This document shows, piece after piece, positions 1 through 10,200 of a DNA stretch of 30,395 nt (position 1 is its first letter; each line of letters begins with the position of its first letter). Source of the stretch: Diphasiastrum complanatum (Eukaryota > Streptophyta > Lycopodiopsida > Lycopodiales > Lycopodiaceae); contig MU836330.1 of NCBI GenBank assembly GCA_029204225.1, positions 1 through 30,395 on the forward strand. Reading direction: 5' to 3'. Both the position numbers and the translations under genes were made by a program. Under the pieces are notes generated by a model, which was not told the DNA's origin, searched no databases, and saw only the letters and a list, made by a program, of their open reading frames with translations.

Positions 1-5
1 TACTA

Positions 6-74
6 GCAAAGGCAAATGTTGCGATGCCAGTGGCCGATAGCAAAAGGCAAATATTGCGATGCTAGAGGCCGATG
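6..74. repeat. Short tandem duplication, two units of about 34-35 bp
   Basis: Two adjacent units both start gcaaa(a)ggcaaat and continue through a gcgatgc and a ggccgat block. They differ at a few positions and by a 1-bp indel. The left edge of the window cuts the context, so more units may lie outside. No coding potential is visible. Confidence 0.6.
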
Positions 75-930
75 TTGCTGACGCCCCAATGCCAAATGGT
101 ACTTTAAGCCTCACACCAATATATACTTTTCAAGGCATTCAATATTATGCCAGGTTAGAATCTAACCAAACGTGACTCGTGGCTAGCATCCAAGTGGACA
201 GGTGGACCATGTCATGAAGACCTTTGAGTATATTACTTTAATAGACATATAATCCAGATTCCAAAGGAATATACACTCATACATATGTATTGTGGAAGCC
301 TTCGTGTGCTAGTCACACATATTATTCAAGGTCGAGCATCACATATTTTTCAAAGGAAGTCAAATTTTGCCACATTTTCTAAATAGACCATCTAAAAGCT
401 TACACGTCATTTTTGTGACTTCTGGCCTACATCCAATTGGCCAAGCCATAAAATACACCAAAGTGAAAGCATATAATGCTACTTAATTTACATGAGACAT
501 AGTATGGATACAATAACTGTAATGTTAATAAAAGGGAGGCAAGAGAGGCGGTCAAGCAAGGCTAAATATTTTGACTTTTGTGGCCTATTTAAGGAGGGCG
601 GGGGGGGGGGGGGGGGGGGGGGTGTGGGCGGGGTGTGTGTGTGGGGTTGGGTTAACAAAGCAACAACAAACATGGAATATGTTCAGTCACCTGTGTGTGT
701 AGCATATTTTGCACCTGCTAGTGGAAGTGATGTTATTGGGGTCAAACGAAACATATCCGTCTTTTGTCGTCCTATAGTTTCTAATATAAACCTAGCCAAT
801 TAGCATGTTCCTTTGTGGCAACCAAGGAGTCGAATTCATTGATCGTTAGCTTGACTTTTAAGGTGTGGGCATTAAGGCTCTAAAGTATAGAACACGCTTG
901 CCTATGTGCCTTTTAAATAATGGAAAAGAA
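75..930. other. Non-coding stretch, no gene recognised
   Basis: Both strands carry only short unsupported ORFs. The 103-codon plus-strand ORF at 492-803 and its minus-strand shadow run through the G homopolymer and translate to glycine or proline runs, so they are low-complexity artefacts. I find no retroelement domain, splice-compatible exon pattern or RNA gene. A direct repeat of cttgcctatgtgc occurs at about 897-909 and again near 1024-1036. Confidence 0.5.
600..622 (+). repeat. 23-nt G homopolymer in a G-rich tract
   Basis: There are 23 consecutive G residues, preceded by ggagggc and followed by tgtgggcggggtgtgtgtgtgggg. The whole 592-650 stretch is G-rich on the plus strand and could form a G-quadruplex. 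Homopolymers of this length are prone to slippage and to sequencing error, so the exact count is uncertain. Confidence 0.9.
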
Positions 931-973
931 CTTTACATGAGGGGTAAAGCCCCTCATGGAGCTTGGGCTTTAC
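931..973. repeat. Three overlapping inverted repeats
   Basis: Three mutually exclusive stems share bases. The first is ctttac (931-936) with gtaaag (944-949). The second is catgagggg (936-944) with cccctcatg (950-958), a perfect 9-bp stem with a 5-nt loop. The third is gtaaagccc (944-952) with gggctttac (965-973), a 9-bp stem with a 12-nt loop. No ORF or promoter is attached, so a regulatory role is not supported. It may be a fold-back relic of a mobile element. Confidence 0.6.
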
Positions 974-1991
974 AAGAGTGCATGCTTGAGGTCGATGGAC
1001 TCTAGAATGAGGACTCTAAAATTGGCTTGCCTATGTGCATAATTATGGGCATAATGTTTCCACGACATTTTGCCCCACACAATTTTTTTAAGATATAATA
1101 TCTTCCAACTTATTTAGCAACTTTTTATGTAATAATTTGTTGTCAACACTTTTTATGGACTTGAAAATTGACATTATGTCACCACGTTCCTTTCATGTGG
1201 TTTACGTCTCAAGAATCATGCAATCCTCCAAATGTATATGCTATAGGATTCATAAAAACCGCCATTATTTCCTTCATATAATGCTCCTCATAGATTAATC
1301 GTTAAATGTCAAGCTATTGAATATTGTTGGAGGTGGCACATATATTTAACTCATAAGGGTGTAGTTGGGGGCCCAAAGGTGGAAAAGTCTCGGTGATTAT
1401 GGACACATCCTTGGATGAGGGTGGGGTCCTAACTACACCCTCGCTCACTCTCTTGAATATAAGCTCCTTTGTCATAAAAGTGCCATTTTTTCAAGTACAC
1501 GATTTTCCTTCACGTTAGTCTAGTTGGACAAGAGTTGGAATTCTACTCACATAGGCACCTTGAAGGGTTGGAGCCTTATCATGAATATTGGCTTGGCCTT
1601 ATAGTTTGCCTTTGTTAATTGTTAGGTCTATATATATTTACCTTCCTTCATTGTTACGAAACATTTAATTCCTAATTTTTCACAAATAAATAGATTTGGT
1701 GTTAATTGTTAGAAATTGATTACTCCATTATTCATTATATTGCATTAGATAAGTACTCATTCCTTTTGATGTTGAAATGCATGGTGCCAGCAAGGGGAAT
1801 TTCCAATTTCTCAAAAATTAAAGATCATGCCTCCAAGCTTTATATTATGCAAGGTTTAGTTATTATAGAAGATCATTGAATCAACTGTCAGTCTTAGAAG
1901 AAAATCTCCTTTAGGGTAGAAAGGAGAATGAAAAAGTCAAACTTCATATGAAAACCAAGATTTCTTAAGTCCCTTTGTACATCTTGTCAAT
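974..1991. other. Non-coding stretch with one fold-back at 1356-1441
   Basis: No ORF of note and no retroelement motif. An inverted repeat pairs agggtgtagtt (1356-1366) with aactacaccct (1431-1441). The pairing extends inward with G-T pairs and one mismatch through about position 1374 on the left arm and 1423 on the right, leaving a loop of about 48 nt. It could be a MITE remnant or chance fold-back. Confidence 0.45.
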
Positions 1992-2124
1992 AGAGATGTT
2001 TTAATTAGTTCAAAATTATCTACACATCTCATGTGAAGGTGAAAGATGAACTAGCATAGAGATGTCTTAAGTGGTCCGAAGCTATGTACACATCTCATGT
2101 GAAAGGTGAAATATGAACTAGCAT
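1992..2124. repeat. Tandem duplication, two units of 66-67 bp
   Basis: Both units begin agagatgt, contain tacacatctcatgtgaa, and end atgaactagcat. Unit 1 is 1992-2057 and unit 2 is 2058-2124. The mismatches suggest an old duplication. Confidence 0.8.
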
Positions 2125-2176
2125 ATGAAGTTGGTTCCCTCGAGTCAATACCATGAAATTAAGTCTAATAAGTTCT

Positions 2177-2356
2177 AAATTAGCATCCCTTTTGCGTGTC
2201 AGATTCCATCTTGTGATATCACCAATTGGACCACACATAAATTGGCATGCCTTTTGCATGTCAAATTCTATCTTGTAGACCAGTTGGACCACACCTAAAT
2301 TGGCATGCTTCTTGCATGTTAGACTCCATCTTGTAGCATCACCAACTGGACCACAA
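2177..2356. repeat. Three imperfect tandem units of about 58-62 bp
   Basis: Units start at about 2177, 2239 and 2297. Each begins aaattggcatgc or a close variant, contains a ttgcatgt block and a ccatcttgt block, and ends in a ggaccaca block. The middle unit is shorter by a few bases. The 65-codon minus-strand ORF at 2095-2292 lies over this array and has no recognisable domain. Confidence 0.8.
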
Positions 2357-3374
2357 TAAGGTTTTAATGTGAAGGTGTAAGGTCAAAATCCATAAAGTCG
2401 TATCCTTGTCAAAAAAGGAAATAGAAAAAGTAATTGCCTTCAACAACCATGTGTCTTGACTCCTTCATTGACCATTGTTGTCCAATGATCATTTGACATT
2501 ATGTTGTTTTTGGCACATTCAATACTCCTTAATGCTCCTTAGCTCTCAAATCCCTATTATGAGCTCCTAACCCATTGTGTCCCTCTCACATTTGTTATGT
2601 GTTTTTAATAGTCCTTATCATCACCTTTGTGATTGTGATATCAAGCTTTATTATGGTCTACCAACTTGTGTTTTGGTGTCACTAGGCAACTAAGATTGTC
2701 TAACTTTTAAGTGTTTTAAAGTATTATATAATTAAATCCAAAGTTGTGCATCCTCTTTGTGTTCGAACAGCTCAAAATGTTTAGTGTCTATATTGTTCAA
2801 TATTTGTGTTAGTGCCCACAGCTCCTTGTCATGGTCACACATCCAATTTCATGAATAGTTGAGTTTCATTCCCCACTCCCTAGAAAAGTGTGCATTATAA
2901 AATAAGGCTCATCTATATACGAAGGGACATTGCACATGGCAACAAAACCATGTAAGAAATTAAATGTGTTTCAAGCCAAGGCATCATGTCAATGTCCAAG
3001 CTATGGCACCATTCGTCACAAACACTAGTGACTTAAAAGTCAAGTCTATGTCACCCTACAGTAAAGAAGCACCTATTTCAATTCGTTCTCGAAATGGTGA
3101 TAAATTGAGAGCACACCATCAATAAACACTCTTGAGAAATTTTGCTACGAAAACTCAAATTTTCGTCAACCCAAAGCTTAAATTTCAACAAGAATTCTTT
3201 GTCAGAGGTGTGATAGGAAGCTTTTCCCTGTTTTGGAGCAGTCAATTGAATCCTTAAATGTCGGTTTCAGTAGAAGTTTTTCCACTTCTCCAAAGCCCAC
3301 TCAAATCAACATAGGTTCACCTTAGATTCCTCACGAATCTAACTCCAATCCTTGTCCGATGATTGCAGTCACCG
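2357..3374. other. Non-coding stretch, nothing recognised
   Basis: No ORF above background, no retroelement motif and no RNA gene. If the minus-strand PBS-like site at 3375 is real, the left-hand sequence would be the expected place for a gag leader, but no gag signature can be read in any minus-strand frame. Confidence 0.4.
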
Positions 3375-3387
3375 GGCTCTGATACTA
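3375..3387 (-). other. PBS-like site, initiator tRNA-Met type, minus strand
   Basis: On the minus strand the sequence reads tagtatcagagcc, one base from the standard plant LTR-retrotransposon primer site tggtatcagagcc. It is preceded on that strand by aacgctaact, plausible as an LTR end, so an LTR would lie at higher coordinates. No second LTR or coding domain supports the element. Confidence 0.4.
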
Positions 3388-5484
3388 AGTTAGCGTTATT
3401 GATCGATGCGATCACCACAGCACTTCCAAAAGCACTTCAAGACAAGAATCACATGATTGCTCTCATACCAACAAATTGTATATTCACACTATTACCCATG
3501 CAAGTACAAGTGAGTCTAATTAATAGCAACTAAGGGGTTCGAGAAAGATCGGCCCACTTTCTAGAAAACTAGAAAGAGAAAGTTGTCGTCAAACATGCCA
3601 AGGGATCATCGTATTCTTACACATTAATTATTGCCATTTCAAACCAAGTATGTGGTTTGGTACTTATAAAATGTATTAAACACTATTGTGTTGTTATTGA
3701 TTTTATGTGAGTTAAGCAATGTAAGGCTTAGTCAAAGCAAAGTTAACTCAAAGCTAGGGTTCTTGTAATACCCTATTACATGCATATTTTTCTTAAATTA
3801 CTATTTTTTGATGCAAAATCCTAATCAACCTACTCAACTGATGAAGATAACCACCGAATATGAAGAAATATCTAATGGTCGCGACAATGACAAGTTATTT
3901 AAAGATATATTAAAGATAAAGAGGCCTAAATAAATGTGACTAAAGGAAGGACTATAACCCGAAGGGCAGTTATGAAATGACATTAACCTTAATAAGAAGG
4001 TTGGCCCTAAGAGCATAACATTCCAGAAGATGCATTTATTATGAATCAAGCAAGCGTTGCAACCTTCCACGTGCTTGCTTCTCATTGGAGCAAAGTCGTG
4101 TGACAAGGATGCCACCTAGGAAATTGAACACTTGTAATTTTTCTATTGGATGGAATTAGTTAATTAAATTAAATAAGAAGCGGCATATCGGTTACTAAAG
4201 AGCTGCGTACTTTTGCGCTCATTCCCTATGTGTACACCACTTACGCTTCAATACACCATCGAGTTTGTCAGGAGATCACAGAGAGAGTTTGAGTCTTCAA
4301 GTTTTTCCTTCTCTCTACTTTCATAAGCCTTCTGCTTGCTAAGTACTTCTGTTTCTGACAGTTGGTAAGCCTCACCTTGTCGGATGTGCTTGTGATTGTA
4401 ACTCTGGTCAGATACTTCCTTAGCCTTGATACTGTCATACACAAGCAACTGTAAATTCATTGCTAAGATTGTCTTCAAACTCATTGGTTATTTGATTGCT
4501 TGTGTGATTGAATAATTGATTGCTTGGAGCTTAATTGTCATGTTAACATTCAAAATCACTGTTACATTACACTGACGTATATCCGGACTTACACATCCTA
4601 AAGCTTGCTCTATGTTGTTGTGAATCAATACACTAAAATTTGCATATGGATACTCATGCAGTTTAAGTTAGTAGTCAGTCGTTCTTTTGAATGAGCGCTT
4701 TTTGTTGTTGAGAACAGATTGTCGGACAACATTTGGATTGTGCTGAGACATTTGTATGTTTCTCTGGCTTGGTTTATCGATGCAACAGACCTCACTTGTC
4801 TGACAAACTTTATTAGGTGCACAGACCGATAGTCGGATACACTAATCAATAATGCAACATGTTCGATATGAGATTAGTCGACATAAATATCTTTCACTTT
4901 TGTATGTTTGAATTCACATCCTAATCAGTGATAATGGTCGTCGATACTTCTAAATGTCTGTTGACAACAAGCCTTTAATTCAAGAACAATAAATGAGTTA
5001 AAAACATCTAAAATCACACTATGAAGCAGTGTCTTTGGGGAACGACAATCTTTTATACTACATATCCTTACAATTAAGACAAGTATAACACGACAATTCT
5101 AAGCGGTTTTTTATATTTCTATAGACTACATGGCACATACTCCTTAATAAAGTAGACAAATATTTTAGAGTTGTTTCCATTCCTACGTAGACGAACTATG
5201 TTAGCATTTTAGTTGTTATGGCTTTGGATGGGTTATTGGTTCTGTTTAGTATGTATGGCATGGATTTGCCCATACTACTTACCATGGTGTATAGATGTTC
5301 ATGAGCACTCGTGAGATCTAAAGAGTCAGTACGACATAAATTTGCTCTAATACCTTGTTCTATGTAAGAATTATACCCACTCTGATACTAATGAGTGATA
5401 ACAACATTTTTGTTGGATTTATTTCCTCTACTCTCCTAAATCCTATGTTAATTTGCCTCCATTCATGCTGCTGTATTTTACTTG
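3388..5484. other. Possible decayed LTR sequence, no gene recognised
   Basis: No polyprotein domain is visible. Two minus-strand ORFs (4248-4484 and 4625-4849) lack recognisable motifs. Two more minus-strand PBS-like strings lie close together: tagtatcagag (about 5380-5391) and aggtattagagc (about 5343-5355). The stretch has the texture of old LTR DNA, with CT-rich runs and tgtctg/cagac words like those in the copia-1 LTR, but no pairable boundary was found. Confidence 0.3.
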
Positions 5485-6542
5485 TGTTGTCCCACAGTCT
5501 GCATATTTACACATAAAATAAGATAGGCAAAAAAAAGCGACAGTTGCAATAGTCTGTATTTTTACTCACTATTTATGAGAGGCAAAAAATGTGACAGTTG
5601 CACAGCCTGCATATTTACAAGTCAACTTGAACAGGCGAAAAATGCGAGACTGCATTTTTACACGCATTTTGTGACAAGCAAAAAATGCGACACTGCAATT
5701 TTACATGCATTTTATGACAGGCGACACTTGCCTAAAATACGACACTGCATTTTTACATGCATTTTATGGCAGGTGAAAAATGCGACACTGCATTTTTACA
5801 CGCAATTTATGACAGGCGACACTTGCCTTTAAAAAGATGACGGTTGCCTTTAGGTAAGGACAAGGCCAAAGGCAAAGGGTGTCGCAATTTTTCCATTTTC
5901 ACCAACGTTATTTTGGCAAAGCTCGACGTCGCAGCCTCTTCACGCCCGTTCTATGCATTGTGCGATCAGATTTGACAACAACAACATCAACCCACGATCT
6001 CCTACAGACGGCACAACCACTTTTGTACCTTCTTCATCTGCACACCTGTAATATTTATGTACATAGTGAATACCATCTCGATATTCAAGATAGCAGAGCA
6101 TAAGCGCAATAATCGATATAAGTAAGCTTGTTTTCATAATTGAGCGACAGACATTGTAGATGCCTTCGCGCATTGATTCTTTCTTTTAGACAGATTGTCA
6201 ATAATAGGTTCATAACCTTTACAATTTGTGATTAGCTATGTGAAGCACACGGTTACGTATGTTATTGTTTTGTGCTCGCCTGCATTATTGGCTTGTATAT
6301 TTCGTTATACTTAATCTGATTATAGCTTTGTCTGGTTTTGCGTTCAGATTCGTGTCAATACTGTAATGCTTTTCTACATTCTGTCTGGCTGTCTATTTGA
6401 TTTGTCTGGTTGTCTGCTCTTCGCTTCCACTACGACCACACATTAACACATTAAAATTATCATATTCTTGTGTTCGCCTACCAAGTCACTAGAAGTGCAG
6501 GCACCGAGAAGAGAAATCAATTTATCAATTTTTCTTCCAACA
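5485..6542 (+). repeat. 5' LTR of copia-1
   Basis: It begins TGTTGTCCCACAG and ends ttcttccaACA directly before the PBS, matching the TG...CA rule. From about 5850 to 6514 it aligns along its length with 10870-11514 at roughly 90 percent identity by eye, with several short indels. Many of the differences are C/T or G/A transitions, often at CG in one copy. The first 360 bases hold a tandem array. The ORFs at 5879-6103 (+) and 5940-6173 (-) lie inside the LTR and are not genes. Confidence 0.85.
5524..5850 (+). repeat. Tandem array in the 5' LTR, units of about 43-52 bp
   Basis: About six or seven units are visible. Core units read roughly aggcgaaaaatgcgacactg followed by catttttacatgcattttat and gac, and a longer variant carries an extra gacacttgcct block. 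Each core unit contains an inverted repeat, aaaaatgc and gcattttt around a 6-nt loop. The 85-codon ORF at 5575-5832 is just this array translated. Copy number and order differ from the array in the 3' LTR. Confidence 0.85.
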
Positions 6543-6554
6543 TGGTATCAGAGC
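6543..6554 (+). other. Primer-binding site, initiator tRNA-Met type
   Basis: The sequence tggtatcagagc follows immediately after the LTR-terminal CA. It matches the plant copia PBS that pairs with the 3' end of initiator tRNA-Met to prime minus-strand DNA synthesis. Position and sequence together fix the 5' LTR end. Confidence 0.92.
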
Positions 6555-6721
6555 TGTAGGTTAAGATTCTCTAATTATTTTGGAGCTTTAACATCAGAAA
6601 CAATTTGATTTCTCAAACGGCTTTATGTTAGCACCATATTTTCATACTTAAGTCAATGATAGGTACTACTATTACCTAGACTAATCTTCCACATGGATAC
6701 CCAAGGGAAATCCGGTCTATC

Positions 6722-7500
6722 ATGGACAAGCTTGATGGAGCCAATTACCATCTATGAAAATTTAATATGATAACCATGCTAATGGCTGAGGAGTTGTATG
6801 ACGCTGTTACAGGTGCAGAGGGAATACCCGAAGCAGACGACACAACAATCTCCAGATGGAAGCCGGAGGATGGCAAAGCATTTGTGCTGATCATCCTCAA
6901 CATTTTGGATACTCAAATCAGCCATGTGTTCGAAGCTTAGACATCCAAGGAAGTCTGGGACATCTCGAGCACATTATACGAGGTGCAAGATATAGCTTCC
7001 AAGGTATATCTCAGGAAGAAATTTTACTCCCTCAAGATGGCAAATAGTGATTCCCTACAGAATCACATCAACCATTTCAAGAACCTGCTGAAGCAAATGG
7101 CCGCTGTCAAATCTGTCATTGACGATCAAGACACACTAATGCAACTGCTTACAAGCTTGTCAAGCTCATACGACAACTGGGTGAGGATCATCATGACGCA
7201 TTTAAAGCTAACTCTTTCATGAGTCATTACAATGTTGTTGCAGGAAGACACGCGGAGGAACGAAGCCTCCAGTTCCTCAACTGATTCTCATGCCTTATAC
7301 ATCAATAGAGGCCAGACTAAGCAGAAGAAAAAAAAAGACACGAAGCAATCAAATTAAAACCAGAAACCAACACAACACAAAGAACAGTCAAATCCATAGA
7401 CTAAGAAAAAGTTGTTTAGCAGATACTACAAGAGAAACAACCACGAGATTCAAGACTGCCGGATACTACAAGCAAAGAACAACATCAAGGGACAGTCAAA
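6722..7500 (+). pseudogene. gag: copia-1 Gag (UBN2 type) with damaged zinc knuckle
   Basis: This is the capsid/nucleocapsid part of the polyprotein, which would package element RNA in cytoplasmic particles. The frame starts at the ATG at 6722 (MDKLDGANYHL). The nearby ATG at 6693 is in another frame. Family features seen are NYHL near the N-terminus, a KEVWD block near 6945 and a long helical LLKQ/LLTSLSSSYDNW segment, typical of copia Gag. In-frame stops lie at 6755 (TGA), 6938 (TAG), 7220 (TGA) and 7397 (TAG). The nucleocapsid zinc knuckle at 7418-7459 keeps its His and last Cys (HEIQDC), but the first two Cys positions are Ser and Tyr, so RNA binding would be lost even without the stops. 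It continues in the same frame into protease. Confidence 0.85.
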
Positions 7501-7985
7501 TCAAGTGGCCATTGCAGCTATAGAAGCTCCACTGCCTATTCAAGAAGCGGATCATGATGCCTTCATGACCAGCCATCAAGGAGCATCTAACCACAGTTCT
7601 TGGTTCTTGGATTTTGGCGCCACTCAGCATATGACCAACCTCATTGGTTGTTTTGAGTCCTATACACCCTACAGTACCAACAAATACATTCACCTTGCCG
7701 ATAATTGCACACAAGCTATTAAAGGTGAAGGTGTTGTAAGATTAAGCTTTGCAAATGATCAGTCTAGGCTACTTTCTAAAGTCTTGTATGTACCCAATCT
7801 ATCTACAAATCTGCTCTCTGTAAGCATAATCACAAATCTAGGACACAAAGTAGAATTCAAATGTGATCAATACAAACTAGTTGACAGGACATGCAAGATC
7901 CTAGCACCCGGAAAGAGGCATGGATACTTGTATACATTACGTCATTGCTTTTCTGCCTCTACTCAAGAGCTCGGTACTTCCATTC
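7501..7985 (+). pseudogene. copia-1 aspartic protease
   Basis: Retropepsin-like domain that would mature the Gag-Pol polyprotein. The active-site block reads WFLDFGATQHMT (about 7601-7636). In this family the triad is D-S/T-G, so the residue after Asp is changed to Phe (codon ttt), which should impair catalysis. The downstream GEGVVRLSF, VLYVPNLSTNLLSVS and GHKVEF blocks are the usual copia PR to GAG-pre-integrase sequence. The frame is open from 7400 to the TAG at 8138, the longest undamaged part of the 5' half. Confidence 0.85.
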
Positions 7986-9176
7986 AAGCAAATAAATATT
8001 TTTTTTGGCATTATAGACTTGGTCACTTGAATCATGCTTTTGTACAACAAATGTCTAAACATTCTATTGTTCTTGATCTAGACTATCCTAATAATAAAGT
8101 CAAGTTACGTGTCTGCCAAGACTATTTATTTGGCAAATAGACCAGGAAACCATTTAATTCAAGCCATCAGCATACTGCTAGAGGATTGTTAGATGTTGTA
8201 CATTCAGACATTTGTGGCCCGATACAGAATCCTTCTCTAAAGGATGCAAAGTATTTCATAACTTTTATTGATGAATTATCCAAAAGAACTATGGTGTACT
8301 TTATCAAGAAGGACTTAAAAGTTTTCAATTGCTTCAGAATCTTCAAGGAGCGTGCAGAAAAAGAAACTCGAAGGACGATCAAAGCCTAGAGGTCTGATAA
8401 CGGTGGAGAGTACATCTCTACTAAATTTAAGGAGTACTGCCAAATCCAAGGCATTGAGCAGCAATTTGTCACTCCTTATTCTCCTCAGTCAAATGGCTTG
8501 GCCGAGAGGAAGAACTGTACCCTGGTTGAATCAACTAAATGTATGCTGGCGCATGTATCATTACCCAAAAGCTTCTCTGTCGAAGCTGTCTCCACTGCAG
8601 CTTACTTCTAGAACATATGTTCAACCAAGGCCCTCTCAGGAAAAACACCCCATGAGGTGTGGACAGGCTCTAAGCCTTCTATGAAGAACCTACGAGTGTT
8701 CGGATGCATCGCCTATGCATAGATCCCGAAAGACACGAGAAAGAAATTTGACTTCCAAGGACTCAAGACCATCCTGATTGGATACACTTCATCTGATAAC
8801 ACTTACAAGCTGTACGACCCCGATACCGAATAGATCTTGTTCAACCGGGACACAATCTTTATCGAGGATCAGTTTGTCGACATCAAAGGCAAAGGCATTG
8901 TTCCAAGAGAACCTTCAATGCCTACCATTGACATGCCAGTTCAAGCTTCAGGCTCAACCATGTCCATCGTCGATCCACTATATGACAACGAGTCAGATGA
9001 AGATGTTGCTGCTACCCAGCAACAAGTCCCAGGAATGGTTCATCAGTCAATTCCTCCAAGAAGATCAAGCCGAGTGTGCACACAACCCACAAGGTATACT
9101 CCTGAGTTTGCCTATCTTTTGATACAAGAACCGACGACAATCAAAGAGACAATTAGCCAATCAGACTCTAATCTTT
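7986..9176 (+). pseudogene. copia-1 integrase with GAG-pre-integrase zinc domain
   Basis: DNA-joining enzyme that would insert the cDNA into the chromosome. The HHCC region starts FWHYRLGHLNH (about 8006) and ends near VCQDYLFGK at the TAG stop, 8138. The catalytic core follows in the same frame: HSDICGPI (first Asp), SDNGGEY (second Asp, about 8396) and the SPQSNGLAERKN block (catalytic Glu, about 8510), so all three DDE residues are still encoded. Further conserved blocks are GKTPHEVW and NLRVFGC, and the RRSSR and EPTTI linker to RT lies near 9060-9150. In-frame TAG stops are at 8138, 8387, 8609, 8720 and 8831. The frame ends at 9176 through a small deletion, not a point change. Confidence 0.87.
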
Positions 9177-10200
9177 GAAGAGTATTCCTCTTTGATCAAG
9201 AACCAGATGTGGTCATTAGTTGAAGCTCCTGTTGGCTGCAATATCATCGATTGCAAATGGATCTTTAAGATCAAGTACAATGCCAATGGAGCAATTGATC
9301 AAAGGAAGGTAAGACAGGTAGTACGAGGATTCACTTAGATCCCCAACATTGACTATAGTGAGACTTTCAATCTCGTAGTCAAGCATTCATCGATCCAAGC
9401 TCTCCTATCGTATGCTGCAGCAGCCGACCTTGAAGTGCATCAACTTGATGCACAAACAGCTTATCTGAATGGAGTTATAGAAGAAGACATCTACATGATC
9501 CAACCCGAAGGATATATTCTAGAAGGTATGAAAAATCATGTCTGTAGACTCCATAAGACACTTTACGGCTTGAAATAGTCTGTCAGAGCTTGGTTTCAGA
9601 GGATCAACACATTTCTCATCCAACAAGGTTTCCAACCAAGCACTGCTGATTGCAACGTCTATTCCAAGTCGGTGCAGCAATCCTCCATTATCATCATCTT
9701 ATACATGGATGATACGTTGCTTTTCAGCAACAATACCATTTTGGTTAAGGATGCTAAATAGATGTTCTTTTATGAGTTCGACATGACTGACCTGGGTGAA
9801 GCTCACTTATGTCTGGGCATTCAAATCCACCAAGACAGAGCGAGAAGACTGATTTATATCACTCAACAAAGGTATCTTCACAATGTTCTTAACAGATATA
9901 ATCTGATGAACTGTAAGTTAGCTCACTCACCGATGGATCCAGGCCTGCATCTGTCAAGGGATCAATGCCCTCAGACCAAGCAGGAAGATGAGCAGATGAG
10001 AGAGTATCCTTATCAATATATACTTGGATCTCTCGTGTACGCAATGGTCTGTACAAGACCTGACATCTCTTTTGCGGTAAGCTCACTCAGCCAATTTATG
10101 GCTAGTCCTGGCATTACCCATTGGAAGGCTCTCATAAGAGTCATGAGGTATATTCGAGCTACCATGGACCAGTGCATCTGCTATGGAGAAGTCAACAACG
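9177..10200 (+). pseudogene. copia-1 reverse transcriptase
   Basis: RVT_2 family RNA-dependent DNA polymerase. A deletion of about 17 bp near 9171-9177, inferred by comparison with the copia-3 copy at 21957-21990, shifts the frame. The new frame then carries CKWIFKIKY (about 9253), LDAQTAYLNG, TLYGLK, the catalytic YMDD (about 9700-9715), EFDMTDLGEAH and YAMVCTRPD. The catalytic Asp pair is intact. In-frame TAG stops are at 9336, 9576 and 9759. From 9762 the frame is open for 277 codons into RNase H. Confidence 0.9.

Noticed and set aside
492-803. 103-codon ORF (+) and proline-rich minus-strand ORF
   Set aside because: Both read through the G homopolymer; low-complexity glycine or proline runs, no domain and no gene context.
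4248-4849. Two minus-strand ORFs (78 and 74 codons)
   Set aside because: No recognisable domain, no homologous frame elsewhere in the window, and length within chance expectation for AT-rich DNA.
5575-5832. 85-codon ORF with repeated segments, possible repeat protein
   Set aside because: The repeats are the LTR tandem array; the equivalent region in the 3' LTR is not open.
5524-5850. Regular repeats considered as a CRISPR-like array
   Set aside because: Units are contiguous without unique spacers, the setting is a plant retrotransposon LTR, and no associated genes exist.
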